NCBI RefSeq assembly: GCF_014652135.1
Contig: NZ_BMYF01000015.1
Location: forward strand, 54,027-118,026
DNA length: 64,000 nt
Reading direction: 5' to 3'
Origin: Mongoliitalea lutea
GTDB lineage: Bacteria > Bacteroidota > Bacteroidia > Cytophagales > Cyclobacteriaceae
A program made the position numbers and the translations under genes. Positions within the stretch are counted from its first letter, which is position 1. Each line of letters opens with the position of its first letter. Below, piece after piece: positions 54,121 through 63,500 of the stretch. The notes beneath the pieces are model-generated. The model was not told the DNA's origin and searched no databases. It saw nothing but the letters and a program-made list of their open reading frames with translations.

Positions 54121-54343
54121 TGAAACACGGAAAAGAAATTTCCTTAATTCCCTTAGTGAGTTTATTGAGGATGCGGAAAAGGCTTTAAAAGAGGATAACC
54201 AATTAAAAGCAAGCAAGCTTTGGAAAAAACACCTTGGGAGTAGATATCCAGAAGGTAATGATGAAAAGGTTCAAAATGATTCCAGATATTCCGCAGCAAT
54301 ATTGGGAGGGGCTTCCACTTCTAAACCTTGGGCAAGTGAATAA
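54119..54343 (+). pseudogene. C-terminal part of the CD-NTase in the +1 frame
   Basis: Read from GAT at 54119, this gives about 74 residues starting DETRKRNFLNSLSEFIEDA and containing NQLKASKLWKKHLGSRYP, the usual CD-NTase C-terminal helices. It ends with STSKPWASE. It is in the +1 frame relative to the upstream cyclase core and is not translated unless the ribosome shifts at the TTT-TGA site. It overlaps the E2-like gene start. Confidence 0.85.
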
Positions 54344-54998
54344 TGCTTATTTACATTTTAAAGAAGAGTCCCTTTCACTTAAAGGTCAATTTCCTGAGCT
54401 AAATCTTGGTCAAACGGAAGATGGTATTCCAACCTTTGAAGGGAAATTAATATTGAGCGATGAAAAGAGTAATCCGATTGACTCGTATGAAATTAGAATT
54501 GTATGCTCTATAGACTATCCTCAATCTTTTCCTTTTGTTTTTGAGACCAAGAATAGAATTCCAATAAATATTGATTGGCATGTCCACACTGATGGACATG
54601 CTTGTCTTTGTACTTGGCCAGAAGAAGTTATTTATTGTCATAAAGGCATCACGCTAGAATCATTCTTAAGTGAACATGTTATCCCCTATTTTTTTAACCA
54701 AAAATATCGCGAAATGCATGGTTTTTTTCTACAAGAGCGTGCACATGGAAAATTAGGTACCATGGATTTTTTCAAAGAAAAATTCCGGACCAGTAACTTA
54801 AAGTTAATAATAAATTGGCTTGAATTCATTAAATCAAATCCCGAGCCTAGTAGGACTAATGAATGTTTTTGCGGAAGTGGCGAAAAATTCAGGAAATGTC
54901 ATAGATCAGAATTTAGAGAATTCAAGATACTTCCTGTTGAAACCATAATTAATTTCATTCAATATATTAAATTGTCAAATCCTATTTTCAAGAACTAA
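54258..54998 (+). CDS. CBASS E2-like protein with C-terminal SEC-C motif
   Basis: A 246-residue protein from the ATG at 54258 (a TTG 24 bases earlier is possible). An N-terminal helix (QQYWEGLPLLNLGQVNNAYLHF) precedes an E2/UBC-like core. The likely active cysteine is C116 or C118 in DGHACLCTWPEE, preceded by WHVH. The last third has the zinc-binding SEC-C motif NECFCGSGEKFRKCH. There is no E1 or JAB gene, so this is the short (E2-only) type II CBASS. It would modify the CD-NTase C-terminus and tune its activity. That C-terminus is lost to the frameshift here. Confidence 0.87.
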   Translation: MMKRFKMIPDIPQQYWEGLPLLNLGQVNNAYLHFKEESLSLKGQFPELNLGQTEDGIPTFEGKLILSDEKSNPIDSYEIRIVCSIDYPQSFPFVFETKNRIPINIDWHVHTDGHACLCTWPEEVIYCHKGITLESFLSEHVIPYFFNQKYREMHGFFLQERAHGKLGTMDFFKEKFRTSNLKLIINWLEFIKSNPEPSRTNECFCGSGEKFRKCHRSEFREFKILPVETIINFIQYIKLSNPIFKN

Positions 54999-55047
54999 AT
55001 TGTTGATATACAAATTATTACTGAATTCTTTTTAGCTTAACTATAGT

Positions 55048-56544
55048 TTAAACGGATTCGTATTTTAAGTTTAAAAGTGATTTAAAATCCGTTTGTTCTA
55101 AGAGTCCCACTAAAAGAAAGAAGAAATTAATATCATCAATCTTAAGTTCTTGGCCAATACTATCAGAAATAGAGTTTACTCTGTATATGTATCTTTCTTT
55201 CAAACTATATGAATCAAATTCAGTACTAATTGTATATCTAAGATTAAAACTATCTATCTGTATTTCAAACTGCAATTCTTGACCGACTTCTTTTGGCCTT
55301 TCTTTGTTATTGCTCCAATAATTTTTAACGTTGCCTGCTTTTACTATCTGGTTAAGAAAGAAGTGATTTGAAACATTTTCTAAAATTTCTATATCCCTAT
55401 TTTTTAGAACTTTACATTTTTCAACAAATAGTTTATAGTCTTGAAATAAGAAGATCAAAAAGTCAACAGCTTTTACTAGTTCAATATCATTATTGGAGAT
55501 CGCATCATACTTTCCTTCCCTCCACACATACCTTTCCTTTAAACTTTGAGTTCCTGAAAAAATTCGTTTAAGTACCCGAATTGAAATTAAATCATGTTGA
55601 ATAAAGGAGTGTAATATTTGTTTTATTATTGCTCCTGCTACATCTTTTCTTACTTCACCTAGAGACATTTTTTTATTTCCATAATCAAGTACCACAGAAT
55701 GAAATAATTTATTTACACTTTTTATCATCTCCCCCGACAAATCATAATGAAAAATCGACCTCGAATAAAACTTATCGATATATCCTGAAAAGTCCACATC
55801 TGCGCCATAACGGTTAGAAAAGATTTTTCTGATATTCTCAATATCGCAGACAAGGATTATTTTATTGAAGTCAAACTTATTTTGATCTTTATTAATATCG
55901 ACATGGGCTACCAAGACATTCAAAAGCCGAAAAATGTGTTCAGGGTCAATGCGGTCCAGGTCATCGATAATCAATACTACCTCTTTCCCGTTTTCTTGAA
56001 TTTGATTGACTAAGCTACAGATTAGCTGGGTGTATAAATCATCTTCAAGTATGGATCCCTTTTTACCTGAGAATTCTTTTAAATAGTCGATTATTTTGTC
56101 TTGCTCAGTAAGATTCGCCTCCTTAAATTCTTTCTCAAATTTTTTATTTAACTCGATCAACCCGCTAGCGATATCCTTCAAAGAGGCTCCAACTTTTGGT
56201 ATTACTCCCAGCAGAAAGGGAATAATTTCTGTTGCATGGCTATTCAGGAAAAATGGGAGAAATGTTCCTTTATCAATTTCCACATTCTGAAAGTCTAATC
56301 CTTTTTCAAGCAATTTGAAGAATATGTCGTACTTGATCAACTCAAAAATATCCTCGTTGGAAGAGACAGAGTAGTTCACAGGATAAATATGTATGGTTTC
56401 ATATCTTTCATTGTCTTTGAAAAACTTGTTCAAAAAGTAAGTCTTACCAGTTCCAAATGCACCTGAGAAAATAATGCGATGATTATTGGGAATCTCAAGG
56501 TGATCTTGGAACTGCTTTTTTGGTATTTCTAGTTCAAATTCCAT
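55048..56544 (-). CDS. KAP-family P-loop NTPase
   Basis: A 498-residue ATPase from the ATG at 56544. The KAP-type Walker A is GAFGTGKTYFLNKF (residues 30-43) and Walker B is VVLIIDDLDRIDPEH. The C-terminal half is helical. The EIIPFLLGVIPKVGASL stretch may be the membrane insert typical of KAP proteins. KAP NTPases recur in defence islands with unknown modes. It is the last gene of the hsdRMS-toxin-antitoxin-chaperone strand, 20 bases after the SecB-like gene, and lies tail to tail with the CBASS unit. Confidence 0.85.
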   Translation of the reverse strand: MEFELEIPKKQFQDHLEIPNNHRIIFSGAFGTGKTYFLNKFFKDNERYETIHIYPVNYSVSSNEDIFELIKYDIFFKLLEKGLDFQNVEIDKGTFLPFFLNSHATEIIPFLLGVIPKVGASLKDIASGLIELNKKFEKEFKEANLTEQDKIIDYLKEFSGKKGSILEDDLYTQLICSLVNQIQENGKEVVLIIDDLDRIDPEHIFRLLNVLVAHVDINKDQNKFDFNKIILVCDIENIRKIFSNRYGADVDFSGYIDKFYSRSIFHYDLSGEMIKSVNKLFHSVVLDYGNKKMSLGEVRKDVAGAIIKQILHSFIQHDLISIRVLKRIFSGTQSLKERYVWREGKYDAISNNDIELVKAVDFLIFLFQDYKLFVEKCKVLKNRDIEILENVSNHFFLNQIVKAGNVKNYWSNNKERPKEVGQELQFEIQIDSFNLRYTISTEFDSYSLKERYIYRVNSISDSIGQELKIDDINFFFLLVGLLEQTDFKSLLNLKYESV

Positions 56545-56564
56545 CAAAGTTAATTTTGTATTCC

Positions 56565-57020
56565 CTAATTTTTATCACCTTCCCCCGCCTTATCCCTCAA
56601 CAACTGTGTAATATCAATCGGCGGCAACAAATACCCACCCATAGGGCCCAAGTTGGTGATCTGATAGATGATGTTCCGGAGGTTGTTGATCATCATGTTG
56701 AGGGTGGAAAATTGGGTCAGGTTGTTTTTAAGATTTTCTTCGAGTGCTTCCGGATTTTGAATACGAAAAGTACCTCCACCTTCTACTACAATTTTATACC
56801 CGGGAAGTGGATTTTCTTCCTCTGCATTGATTGCAATGAAAGTAAAGAGTTTGATTTCTTTTGTTCCTATATCCTCCTTGAGTCCAAAATCTATGTCAAC
56901 GGAATACGAATGAAATAATTCCTTCACATCGAATTCATCATCTTTGGGAACAATAAACTCAACGTGTGACTCTAACAACTTGAAGTCCAATAATTGTAAA
57001 GGTGAGAATTTAGCTTTCAT
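56565..57020 (-). CDS. SecB-like chaperone, likely of a TAC module
   Basis: A 151-residue protein with a SecB-like fold pattern. The strand YKIVVEGGGTFRI, then MINNLRNIIYQITN and GPMGGYLLPPIDITQLL correspond to the SecB core and its peptide-binding loop. Normal SecB is acidic and shares the LPPINF-like end. It overlaps the antitoxin gene by 4 bases (ATGA). In toxin-antitoxin-chaperone (TAC) modules a SecB-like chaperone guards the antitoxin. It could also be an ordinary SecB, but the position and divergence argue for a TAC. Confidence 0.8.
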   Translation of the reverse strand: MKAKFSPLQLLDFKLLESHVEFIVPKDDEFDVKELFHSYSVDIDFGLKEDIGTKEIKLFTFIAINAEEENPLPGYKIVVEGGGTFRIQNPEALEENLKNNLTQFSTLNMMINNLRNIIYQITNLGPMGGYLLPPIDITQLLRDKAGEGDKN

Positions 57021-57499
57021 CCTGCCATAGCAATTAGATCCCCATCCGCATGACTCACAGCCATTACAGCTTTCGAAGAAGATACTTGATTCTTTAATTT
57101 ATAATATTCCTCTGTTTGTGCCCTACGCTGATGATAAGCCATTATTTCCTCTTTAAGTCTCTCCTCAAAAGCTTCTTCAGTAGTCACAAACTCATCCTCT
57201 GCTAGAATCGCATGCATGGTAATTCCCAGAACCTTTTCAAGCTTATCTATGGTCGAAAACTTAAAATCTCCTTCCCCTTTGACCCATTTGCTGACCTGCT
57301 GAGGGGTGACTTCCAATTCTCTCGCAAGCCGAGCTTGACTCCAGCCCTTTTCTTCCAATGCATCCAAAAGCCTTAGGGCAACTTTAGCAGCTTGTCTAAG
57401 CGTTGCTTTATTGGCTTTCCTAAACGCTACCTTTTCCTTCCATTTGGAAGCAGGGTTTTCGGAAGCTAATGCTTTGATTTTTTCTTCAGTCTTATTCAT
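57017..57499 (-). CDS. XRE-type antitoxin-like protein (TAC)
   Basis: A 160-residue protein from the ATG at 57499. The HTH is central (WSQARLARELEVTPQQVSKWVKGEGDFKFSTIDKL, about residues 52-88, given here as family pattern HigA-like). The long C-terminal tail (residues 100-160) could be the chaperone-addiction region that a SecB-like protein binds. Overlaps are 8 bases with the small ORF before it and 4 with the SecB-like gene after it, typical of a coupled module. The antitoxin role is inferred from order and HTH. Confidence 0.82.
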   Translation of the reverse strand: MNKTEEKIKALASENPASKWKEKVAFRKANKATLRQAAKVALRLLDALEEKGWSQARLARELEVTPQQVSKWVKGEGDFKFSTIDKLEKVLGITMHAILAEDEFVTTEEAFEERLKEEIMAYHQRRAQTEEYYKLKNQVSSSKAVMAVSHADGDLIAMAG

Positions 57500-57695
57500 C
57501 GTTGTCAAGGTCTAGGTAAACAAATTCAGGATAGTAGCTCTCATAATCTTTTTTATACTTCCTGAAGAATTCCCTAAGAAACTCCCCATCTGACCACTGT
57601 TCTTGTAGTACTTCGAGCGCATCCAAGTCCTCTTCTTCGTACTTTACGGCGAAGAGGCTTCCTTTAGAAAGCTCAAAGATACTAACAATTTTCAT
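57492..57695 (-). CDS. 67-residue toxin-like ORF, possibly shortened
   Basis: A 67-residue protein. The start (MKIVSIFELSKGSLFAVKYEEED, truncated here to its pattern) and LEVLQEQWSDGEFLREFF look like the N-terminal part of longer Bacteroidota toxin partners that precede HigA-type antitoxins. It ends at a TAA 8 bases into the antitoxin gene (ATGAATAA overlap). The tidy overlap suggests the 3' end is native and that an internal part may have been lost. It may also be a small complete protein. It starts 17 bases after hsdS. Confidence 0.65.
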   Translation of the reverse strand: MKIVSIFELSKGSLFAVKYEEEDLDALEVLQEQWSDGEFLREFFRKYKKDYESYYPEFVYLDLDNDE

Positions 57696-57712
57696 ATTAT
57701 CAACCTGCGGGT

Positions 57713-59041
57713 TTATGTTTTTGTTTTCACTCGATAACTTAACTGTTCCTCCGCCGCCATCAACCCCTCAATCTCCTCCACCACATACTCCTTCACTTCC
57801 TGACCTACCAACTCCCCCCGAAATGCCTTCGCCAATATCGCCTGAGGCAATTGGTCAATCTTGGCTTTTAAGGAAACATACTGGGATTCGATTTTGTCGG
57901 CTAAAGAGAATAGAGCATCGACCTGAGATACTATTTCTTTTTGTTCTTCCTTAGAAGGATTAGGGGTTGGGAAAACTCTTGCCTTTTTAATTCCGAAAGC
58001 AGGCTGAGAAGTGGCTTTTGCTCCCTCTTTTAGAAGTTTATTTATAATTGGACTATCTAAGTAATAAAAGAGGAATTTGGGATTATAATTTGATTTAGGT
58101 TGGATCAAAATAATGTTTGCGGATAATGTATATGTCCTTTCTTTAAATATTGGAAGTTGAAATGGTTTACCCAGAGTTCCAATTTTACCGAATCCTAAAT
58201 CGCCTTCTTTTAATTCATATCTTTTAATGTGCTCTTCCAGCACTTTTGACGAAACAAGTGTTGAGTTACTAAAATCAATTCTACCTTTAGAGTCAACATC
58301 TTTTATACTTATGTATGGAATTCCGCCTATTACAGGCGGAGGGGTTCTATGGCTTGGGTGGGGATCAACTACATCAGCAACTTCTTGTAAATCTATGTAT
58401 TCCCACTCTCCCAATCCCTTCCCCTCTCTCCACTCCTTCGTCAACTCCCCCGTCACGGCTTGGGTCAGGACCTGCTGACGGAAGTTTTTCAGCAAGGTCG
58501 GTATCCTGTCCAACTTCTCCCGTAAGCTATCCAAATGTCCAAACAAAGCATCCAACTTGCCCACAATCCGCTGCTGCTCGGGAAGGGGAGGGAGGGATAT
58601 TTTTGTGTTTTTTAAAATAGTTAGATTGATATTGTTTTGAGCAACACCCTTTCCAGATTCTTGTATTTTATTTGAAAGGTTAATCAATGAATAAGTTAAA
58701 AATTTTGATTCGACAATACTTTTAGGAGTAATTCCAGCAATTGCTTGATTCGTTGCAGCATCAATTTGAAGAATCCCGACCTTTCCAATAGAAGCAAATA
58801 TTGTAAACAGTATTGTACCTTTTGGAAAAATTTTTGTAGAAGAATTTTTTATACCTTCTTCAGTAATACTTTCCTCTGTTGTACTAACGTTTAGTCGACG
58901 TATATCTGAAATTTTTACCCAGGGAATATTTCCTCCCCAATATTCAGAAACAGCTCTTGATGGAGTTCCACCACTTTTTATTGACGAGATTTCATGTAAA
59001 GGCAAAACCTTCCACCCTTTCGGTAATTTCTTCTCCATCAT
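57713..59041 (-). CDS. hsdS: Type I restriction specificity subunit HsdS
   Basis: A 442-residue protein with two target-recognition halves, as in HsdS. Half one has SGGTPSRAVSEYWGG, NQAIAGI and PLPEQQRIVGKLDALF. Half two has GGIPYISIKDVD and PSKEEQKEIVSQVDALF. The central and C-terminal conserved helices link HsdM. The DNA target cannot be read from sequence. It overlaps hsdM by 4 bases. Confidence 0.94.
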   Translation of the reverse strand: MMEKKLPKGWKVLPLHEISSIKSGGTPSRAVSEYWGGNIPWVKISDIRRLNVSTTEESITEEGIKNSSTKIFPKGTILFTIFASIGKVGILQIDAATNQAIAGITPKSIVESKFLTYSLINLSNKIQESGKGVAQNNINLTILKNTKISLPPLPEQQRIVGKLDALFGHLDSLREKLDRIPTLLKNFRQQVLTQAVTGELTKEWREGKGLGEWEYIDLQEVADVVDPHPSHRTPPPVIGGIPYISIKDVDSKGRIDFSNSTLVSSKVLEEHIKRYELKEGDLGFGKIGTLGKPFQLPIFKERTYTLSANIILIQPKSNYNPKFLFYYLDSPIINKLLKEGAKATSQPAFGIKKARVFPTPNPSKEEQKEIVSQVDALFSLADKIESQYVSLKAKIDQLPQAILAKAFRGELVGQEVKEYVVEEIEGLMAAEEQLSYRVKTKT

Positions 59042-60501
59042 CCCAACAAAGCAATTATCTGATCCAACTCCTTTTTAATGGCATCCAATTCAGCGGCTGC
59101 CTGCTTGGCGATATCTAAAGGCTGACCCAAGTCTGCATTTTTGCTGATGTTCTCGTCTTCTATCAAGCCTATATCCAGGGAATCGTTTTTGGCAGCGATC
59201 TGCTCTCGGGTAAAGACCTGCCATCTTGGATCTTGGATGGCTTGACGCTTGGCATCATCCACCGTTCCATCATAGCTTTCCTTCACTTCTTCCAAGCCCA
59301 GACCTCCTGTATAGGCTTTTACAAAATCCGCAAAGGCTTCCCGGGTAAAGGGGGTACGCTTTCCATAACTTGGGGCATTGGTACGCATGTCGTAAAACCA
59401 TACCCGCTGAGTATTGCCGTTTTCTTTTTTTCCTCGGGTAAAGAAGAGCACATTGGTCTTTACACCTGCTGCATAGAAAATACCCGTTGGCAAACGTAAC
59501 ACGGTGTGCAGGTCGCACTTTTCCATCAGGTCACGGCGGATCTTCTGCCCGTCATTGTCTTCGAAGAGCACGTTATCGGGAAGCACCACCGCAGCCCTTG
59601 CCGTACCTGTATCCCTTCTCAGGGAACGGTAGATATGCATCAGGAAATTCAGCTGCTTGTTGGAGGTTTGAATGGTAAAATCATCCCGTGTTGGTCGCTC
59701 TCCTCCCTGCTTGGTACCAAAAGGGGGATTGGCGAGTACACCATCGTAGTTTTTGAAACTCTTGCCCAATTCGGTCAGGGTGTCTCCCATAGCGATGGGG
59801 CTTTCCAGTCCATGCAGCTTGGCATTCATCAGGGCCAGTCTATGGGCATCTTGAACCAATTCACAACCGGAAAAGGCCTCGTGAACCTGGAAATTCCGCT
59901 CTGCCTGGCTGAGGGAATAGTAATCATCGTACTTCCGCTTCAGGTATTCATCCGCAGCGATCATAAAGCCAAAAGTTCCTGCCGCAGGGTCATTCCAGCG
60001 CTCCCCGATTTTGGGTGCAAGCAATTCCACCATCACATTGATCAGGGGTCTTGGGGTAAAGTACTGCCCTGCTCCACTCTTTTTCTCCCCTGCATTCTTT
60101 TCCAGCAGTTCTTCATAGATGCTGGCAATCTTATCCTGCTCCTCATCCTCATACCAATCGATCTGATCGATATTGGTGATCAGGGTACGAAGGTTGACAG
60201 GCTTGCGAAGGGTGGTGGAGGCATTGGTATAGATTTCCGTGATGGCAGCATTGCTGGACATTGTACCCAAGTTGGCCAGCAGGTCACGGTAGGTGTCAAA
60301 GAGTTCTTTATTGTCCTTGATGCCTTTGAGTTTGGACCAGCGGTATTGCTCGGGAATGTCCTGATCGAATTTCTTCACCTCGGACAATCTCAAAAAAAGG
60401 ATATAGGTCAGTTCGTTCAAATACTGGTGATAGGTCACTCCGTCATCGCGAAGGACGTTACACAGTTCCCACAGTTTCTTGGCTATCTGTTCTGCACTCA
60501 T
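59038..60501 (-). CDS. hsdM: Type I DNA methyltransferase subunit HsdM
   Basis: A 487-residue adenine N6-methyltransferase. AdoMet motif I is DPAAGTFGFM, and the catalytic motif IV is NPPFGTK. The N-terminal HsdM_N helical domain (LWELCNVLRDDGV) is present. It methylates the target strand together with HsdS. It lies 8 bases after hsdR and overlaps hsdS. The base composition of hsdR and hsdM looks clearly more GC-rich than the CBASS genes, suggesting separate origins. Confidence 0.96.
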   Translation of the reverse strand: MSAEQIAKKLWELCNVLRDDGVTYHQYLNELTYILFLRLSEVKKFDQDIPEQYRWSKLKGIKDNKELFDTYRDLLANLGTMSSNAAITEIYTNASTTLRKPVNLRTLITNIDQIDWYEDEEQDKIASIYEELLEKNAGEKKSGAGQYFTPRPLINVMVELLAPKIGERWNDPAAGTFGFMIAADEYLKRKYDDYYSLSQAERNFQVHEAFSGCELVQDAHRLALMNAKLHGLESPIAMGDTLTELGKSFKNYDGVLANPPFGTKQGGERPTRDDFTIQTSNKQLNFLMHIYRSLRRDTGTARAAVVLPDNVLFEDNDGQKIRRDLMEKCDLHTVLRLPTGIFYAAGVKTNVLFFTRGKKENGNTQRVWFYDMRTNAPSYGKRTPFTREAFADFVKAYTGGLGLEEVKESYDGTVDDAKRQAIQDPRWQVFTREQIAAKNDSLDIGLIEDENISKNADLGQPLDIAKQAAAELDAIKKELDQIIALLG

Positions 60502-60509
60502 GGTTTCGT

Positions 60510-63500
60510 TTAGGCGTATAAATTTTGATTGATCTGTGCGATCACTTCCTCCAGTTGCTCCTCAAAAATCTTGTTGAGTCGCTCAAATCCTCCGGCTTCA
60601 TCGAAAGGATCCTCATCCAGGTCTTCTTTTCTCAGCACGGTTTCTTTCAGCAATTGCTTTTCAAAGCGGTCTATCCACTTGAGTTGGGTTTTGTTCCAGG
60701 TTTTCATGCCACGGATACTGTCCACGGCTTTTTTGACCCGCTCTTCATGGCTGATCAGGGAACTTCCCAAGGAAAGCGTTCGGATATAGGAAATGATATC
60801 GGCTGCAATATCTTCATTTTTGGCTGCTTTCCATGCGGCATTAAGGGTAGGGGCATTGTAGCCTTCCTGATCCAAGGCCAGCATCAGCTCCTTCAAGGCC
60901 TTGCGGTCCAGTTCGGTAGGGCGGCTACAGACGATCTTGAGGGCTTCGATTTTATTTTGGTTGTCTTGGATAAATTGGGCAAAGTTGTCCAGGTAGTCTT
61001 CAGGTTTTTTGGCTTTGCCATAACCCCGCTCTATGCCCAGAAACCTATCCTCATGCTCCGAAACCAATGGTAAATTCACACCGGCTTTCAGTTCATCGAG
61101 GAATTTCCACAGTCCTGAAACTTGTATGATTTTCTCCACGGCGGATGGGGTATCCAGATTTCTCAGCGTTTCGATAAATTCATCTGGCTGGGCGCCTTTG
61201 GCATTGTACACAAACTTCTCTTCCTGATCTCCTTCCAGAAACTTTTTCTTCCGCTGAATCTTGGCTACCAATTGTTCCACCTGCCGCTTGGCCCGCTCTC
61301 CTTGATCAATGGACTTGAGTTCCTCCACCAATTGCTGAAAGCTGACCTTTGGATTGGCTACCACGGGTTTCATCTGGGTAAAATCCTCCAAGGTCTCGTA
61401 AATCTTGACCGCATCGTAAATACGGAATACTTCTTTACCGATTTCATCACAGCGACGTGTGGCCCGACCCAACATTTGTTCGTAGAGGATTCTGGATTTG
61501 ATTCTTCTGATAAAGATCAAATTGCATATCGAAGGCACATCAATACCTGTAGTCAGCAAATCCACAGTGACTGCAATGTTGGGGTATTTTTCATTTTTGA
61601 AGCGGTTCAGCTGTTCTTGGGGATTGTAGGATTTGCCGGTGATCTTTTGGATGGCATTATCAGCTACTTCTACCCCAATAGCTTCAAATTCTTCTTTAAG
61701 GTATTGCACCACCATATCTGCATGTTCGTCGGTGGCGGCAAACACCAAGGTTTTCTCTTCTCCATCGGGATCTAACTCCTGAACCAAATATTGGATTACG
61801 GTTCGGTTGAAACCTGGGGTGATGACTTTCCTATTGAATCCTGCAATGTCAATTTTCAGTTCATCTTCCAGTTTTTCCAGTTCTACGATTTGGTTATTTT
61901 CCCTATCCAAGGCTTTGGGCTGTGCCCCTTTTTCCCAGATAATACCTTCCTCGCCTAACTCAGTTTTGATGATATAGGGCGGTTCGTGGTCGATCAAATA
62001 TCCATCGATTACGGCTTCCCGATAGGAGTAAGTATAGACCGCAGGACCAAATATCTCGGAAGTATGCAAAGCAGGGGTGGCAGTCAGACCAATGGCAAAA
62101 GCATCGAAGTAATCCAGCACCATGCGGTACTTGCTGACATAATCCCGCTGATCCTTGAAGTCAAGATCATCTTCATCCATTTCCCGATCCATCAGGTAGC
62201 CCCGATGCGCTTCATCAATGATGATGCAATCGTATTGGTCCACGGGTGGCACTTCGCTTTCTTCACTATAAAACACCCGCTTGACCATGCCTTGCACGGT
62301 CGCAAAATGCAAGCGTGTATCCAGTTCGGGCACTTTTGCTCCCAATTCCTTGACTCCGTAAATTTCCGAGAAGGTGTTGAGGCCAATGATTTTATTGTCT
62401 TTGAAGGCGTTGATGGCTTGAGTGGCGAGAAGCGTTCTATCCACCAAAAAGAGAATCCGTTGGAAACGGTTGGATTGAATCAAGCGGTAACAGAGTCCGA
62501 TGATGGTTCTGGTTTTACCAGTGCCCGTGGCCATGGTAATCAAGGCTCGGGTCCGATTGGGATCACCCAAAAGTACCTTTTCCAGTTCCTGAATGGCATT
62601 CAGCTGGTATTTGCGTAAACCTAGCCCTGTTGCACTTTCCAAAAAATCCACGGGTTCAGTTTTTAGCTTTTCTTCGGAGGCTTTCAGGTCTTTTTCCAAC
62701 AACTTGACCAAACCCTCAGGACTGTACCAACCTTGTAGGGCTTTGGAACGTCCGTGTTTATTTCTTACATCCAAAAACCAGACCCCACTTTTGGTTTTGA
62801 TCTGTTCGAGGTAAGGTCTGCCATTGGTGGAGAACAGAAATGGTACTTTATACCCCTGCCATTCGCCCAAGAGCGCTGCTTCATGCTTGGTTTCAACCAA
62901 CTCTGCATAGATTTTGGATTGGCTCAGATCAGTGGAAATGTCAGCTGCATATTTCTTTGCTTCGACAATTCCATACAGTTCAAACCCGATAAATAAGGCA
63001 TAATCTGCCCATTTACTTCCGCAAGGCCATTCGGCAATGGCCAGATTTTTTCCCCGTTGAGGAAGGGTTTTATTCTTTTTGAAATTGATTTCTTGGGTAT
63101 CCACTTCCCAGCCTGCAATTCGGAGTTGCTCGTCAATCAATAAGCGTGTTTCCGCTTCGGACATTTCTATCTTGCGCGCTGCTTGTTGGGATCGGGTCTG
63201 AATTGCTTCCTTCTTTTCTTGAGGAAGTGCGGCTACACTTCTCTCTTGTAGGAGTTTTTCAAACTTTTGCTGCAAGTCTGCATATTCCTGTTCCAGTACA
63301 TGGAGGGCATGCCGGGCATCTTTATTTTCTGGCAGGTGAAATTTCACCTTACTCAGGTCATCGTTTTCTTCCGAGTAAGTCTGATAAAACCACTTGGCAA
63401 TTTTGAAAGTCGAAAAGAGCAGACCTTTCGCATCCTCCAAGGAGCCCTTGTTGTCATGGACAGCCAGATTTCCCTTATGCTTGATGGTATGCAACAAATC

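Noticed and set aside
54120..54180. Re-initiation at ATG 54120 to make the CD-NTase C-terminus
   Set aside because: This ATG (TGATGA overlap) is in the third frame and leads to a short junk peptide, not to DETRKRNF.
55033..55050. AACTATAGTT palindrome between E2-like and KAP genes as a terminator
   Set aside because: The 10-base AT-rich palindrome has no T-run and a weak stem, so it gives little support for termination.
59506..60513. 335-codon plus-strand ORF opposite hsdM
   Set aside because: It is antisense to hsdM, has no family motif, and its composition follows hsdM codons.
61122..62618. Long plus-strand ORFs opposite hsdR
   Set aside because: They are antisense shadows of hsdR codons and resemble no protein family.
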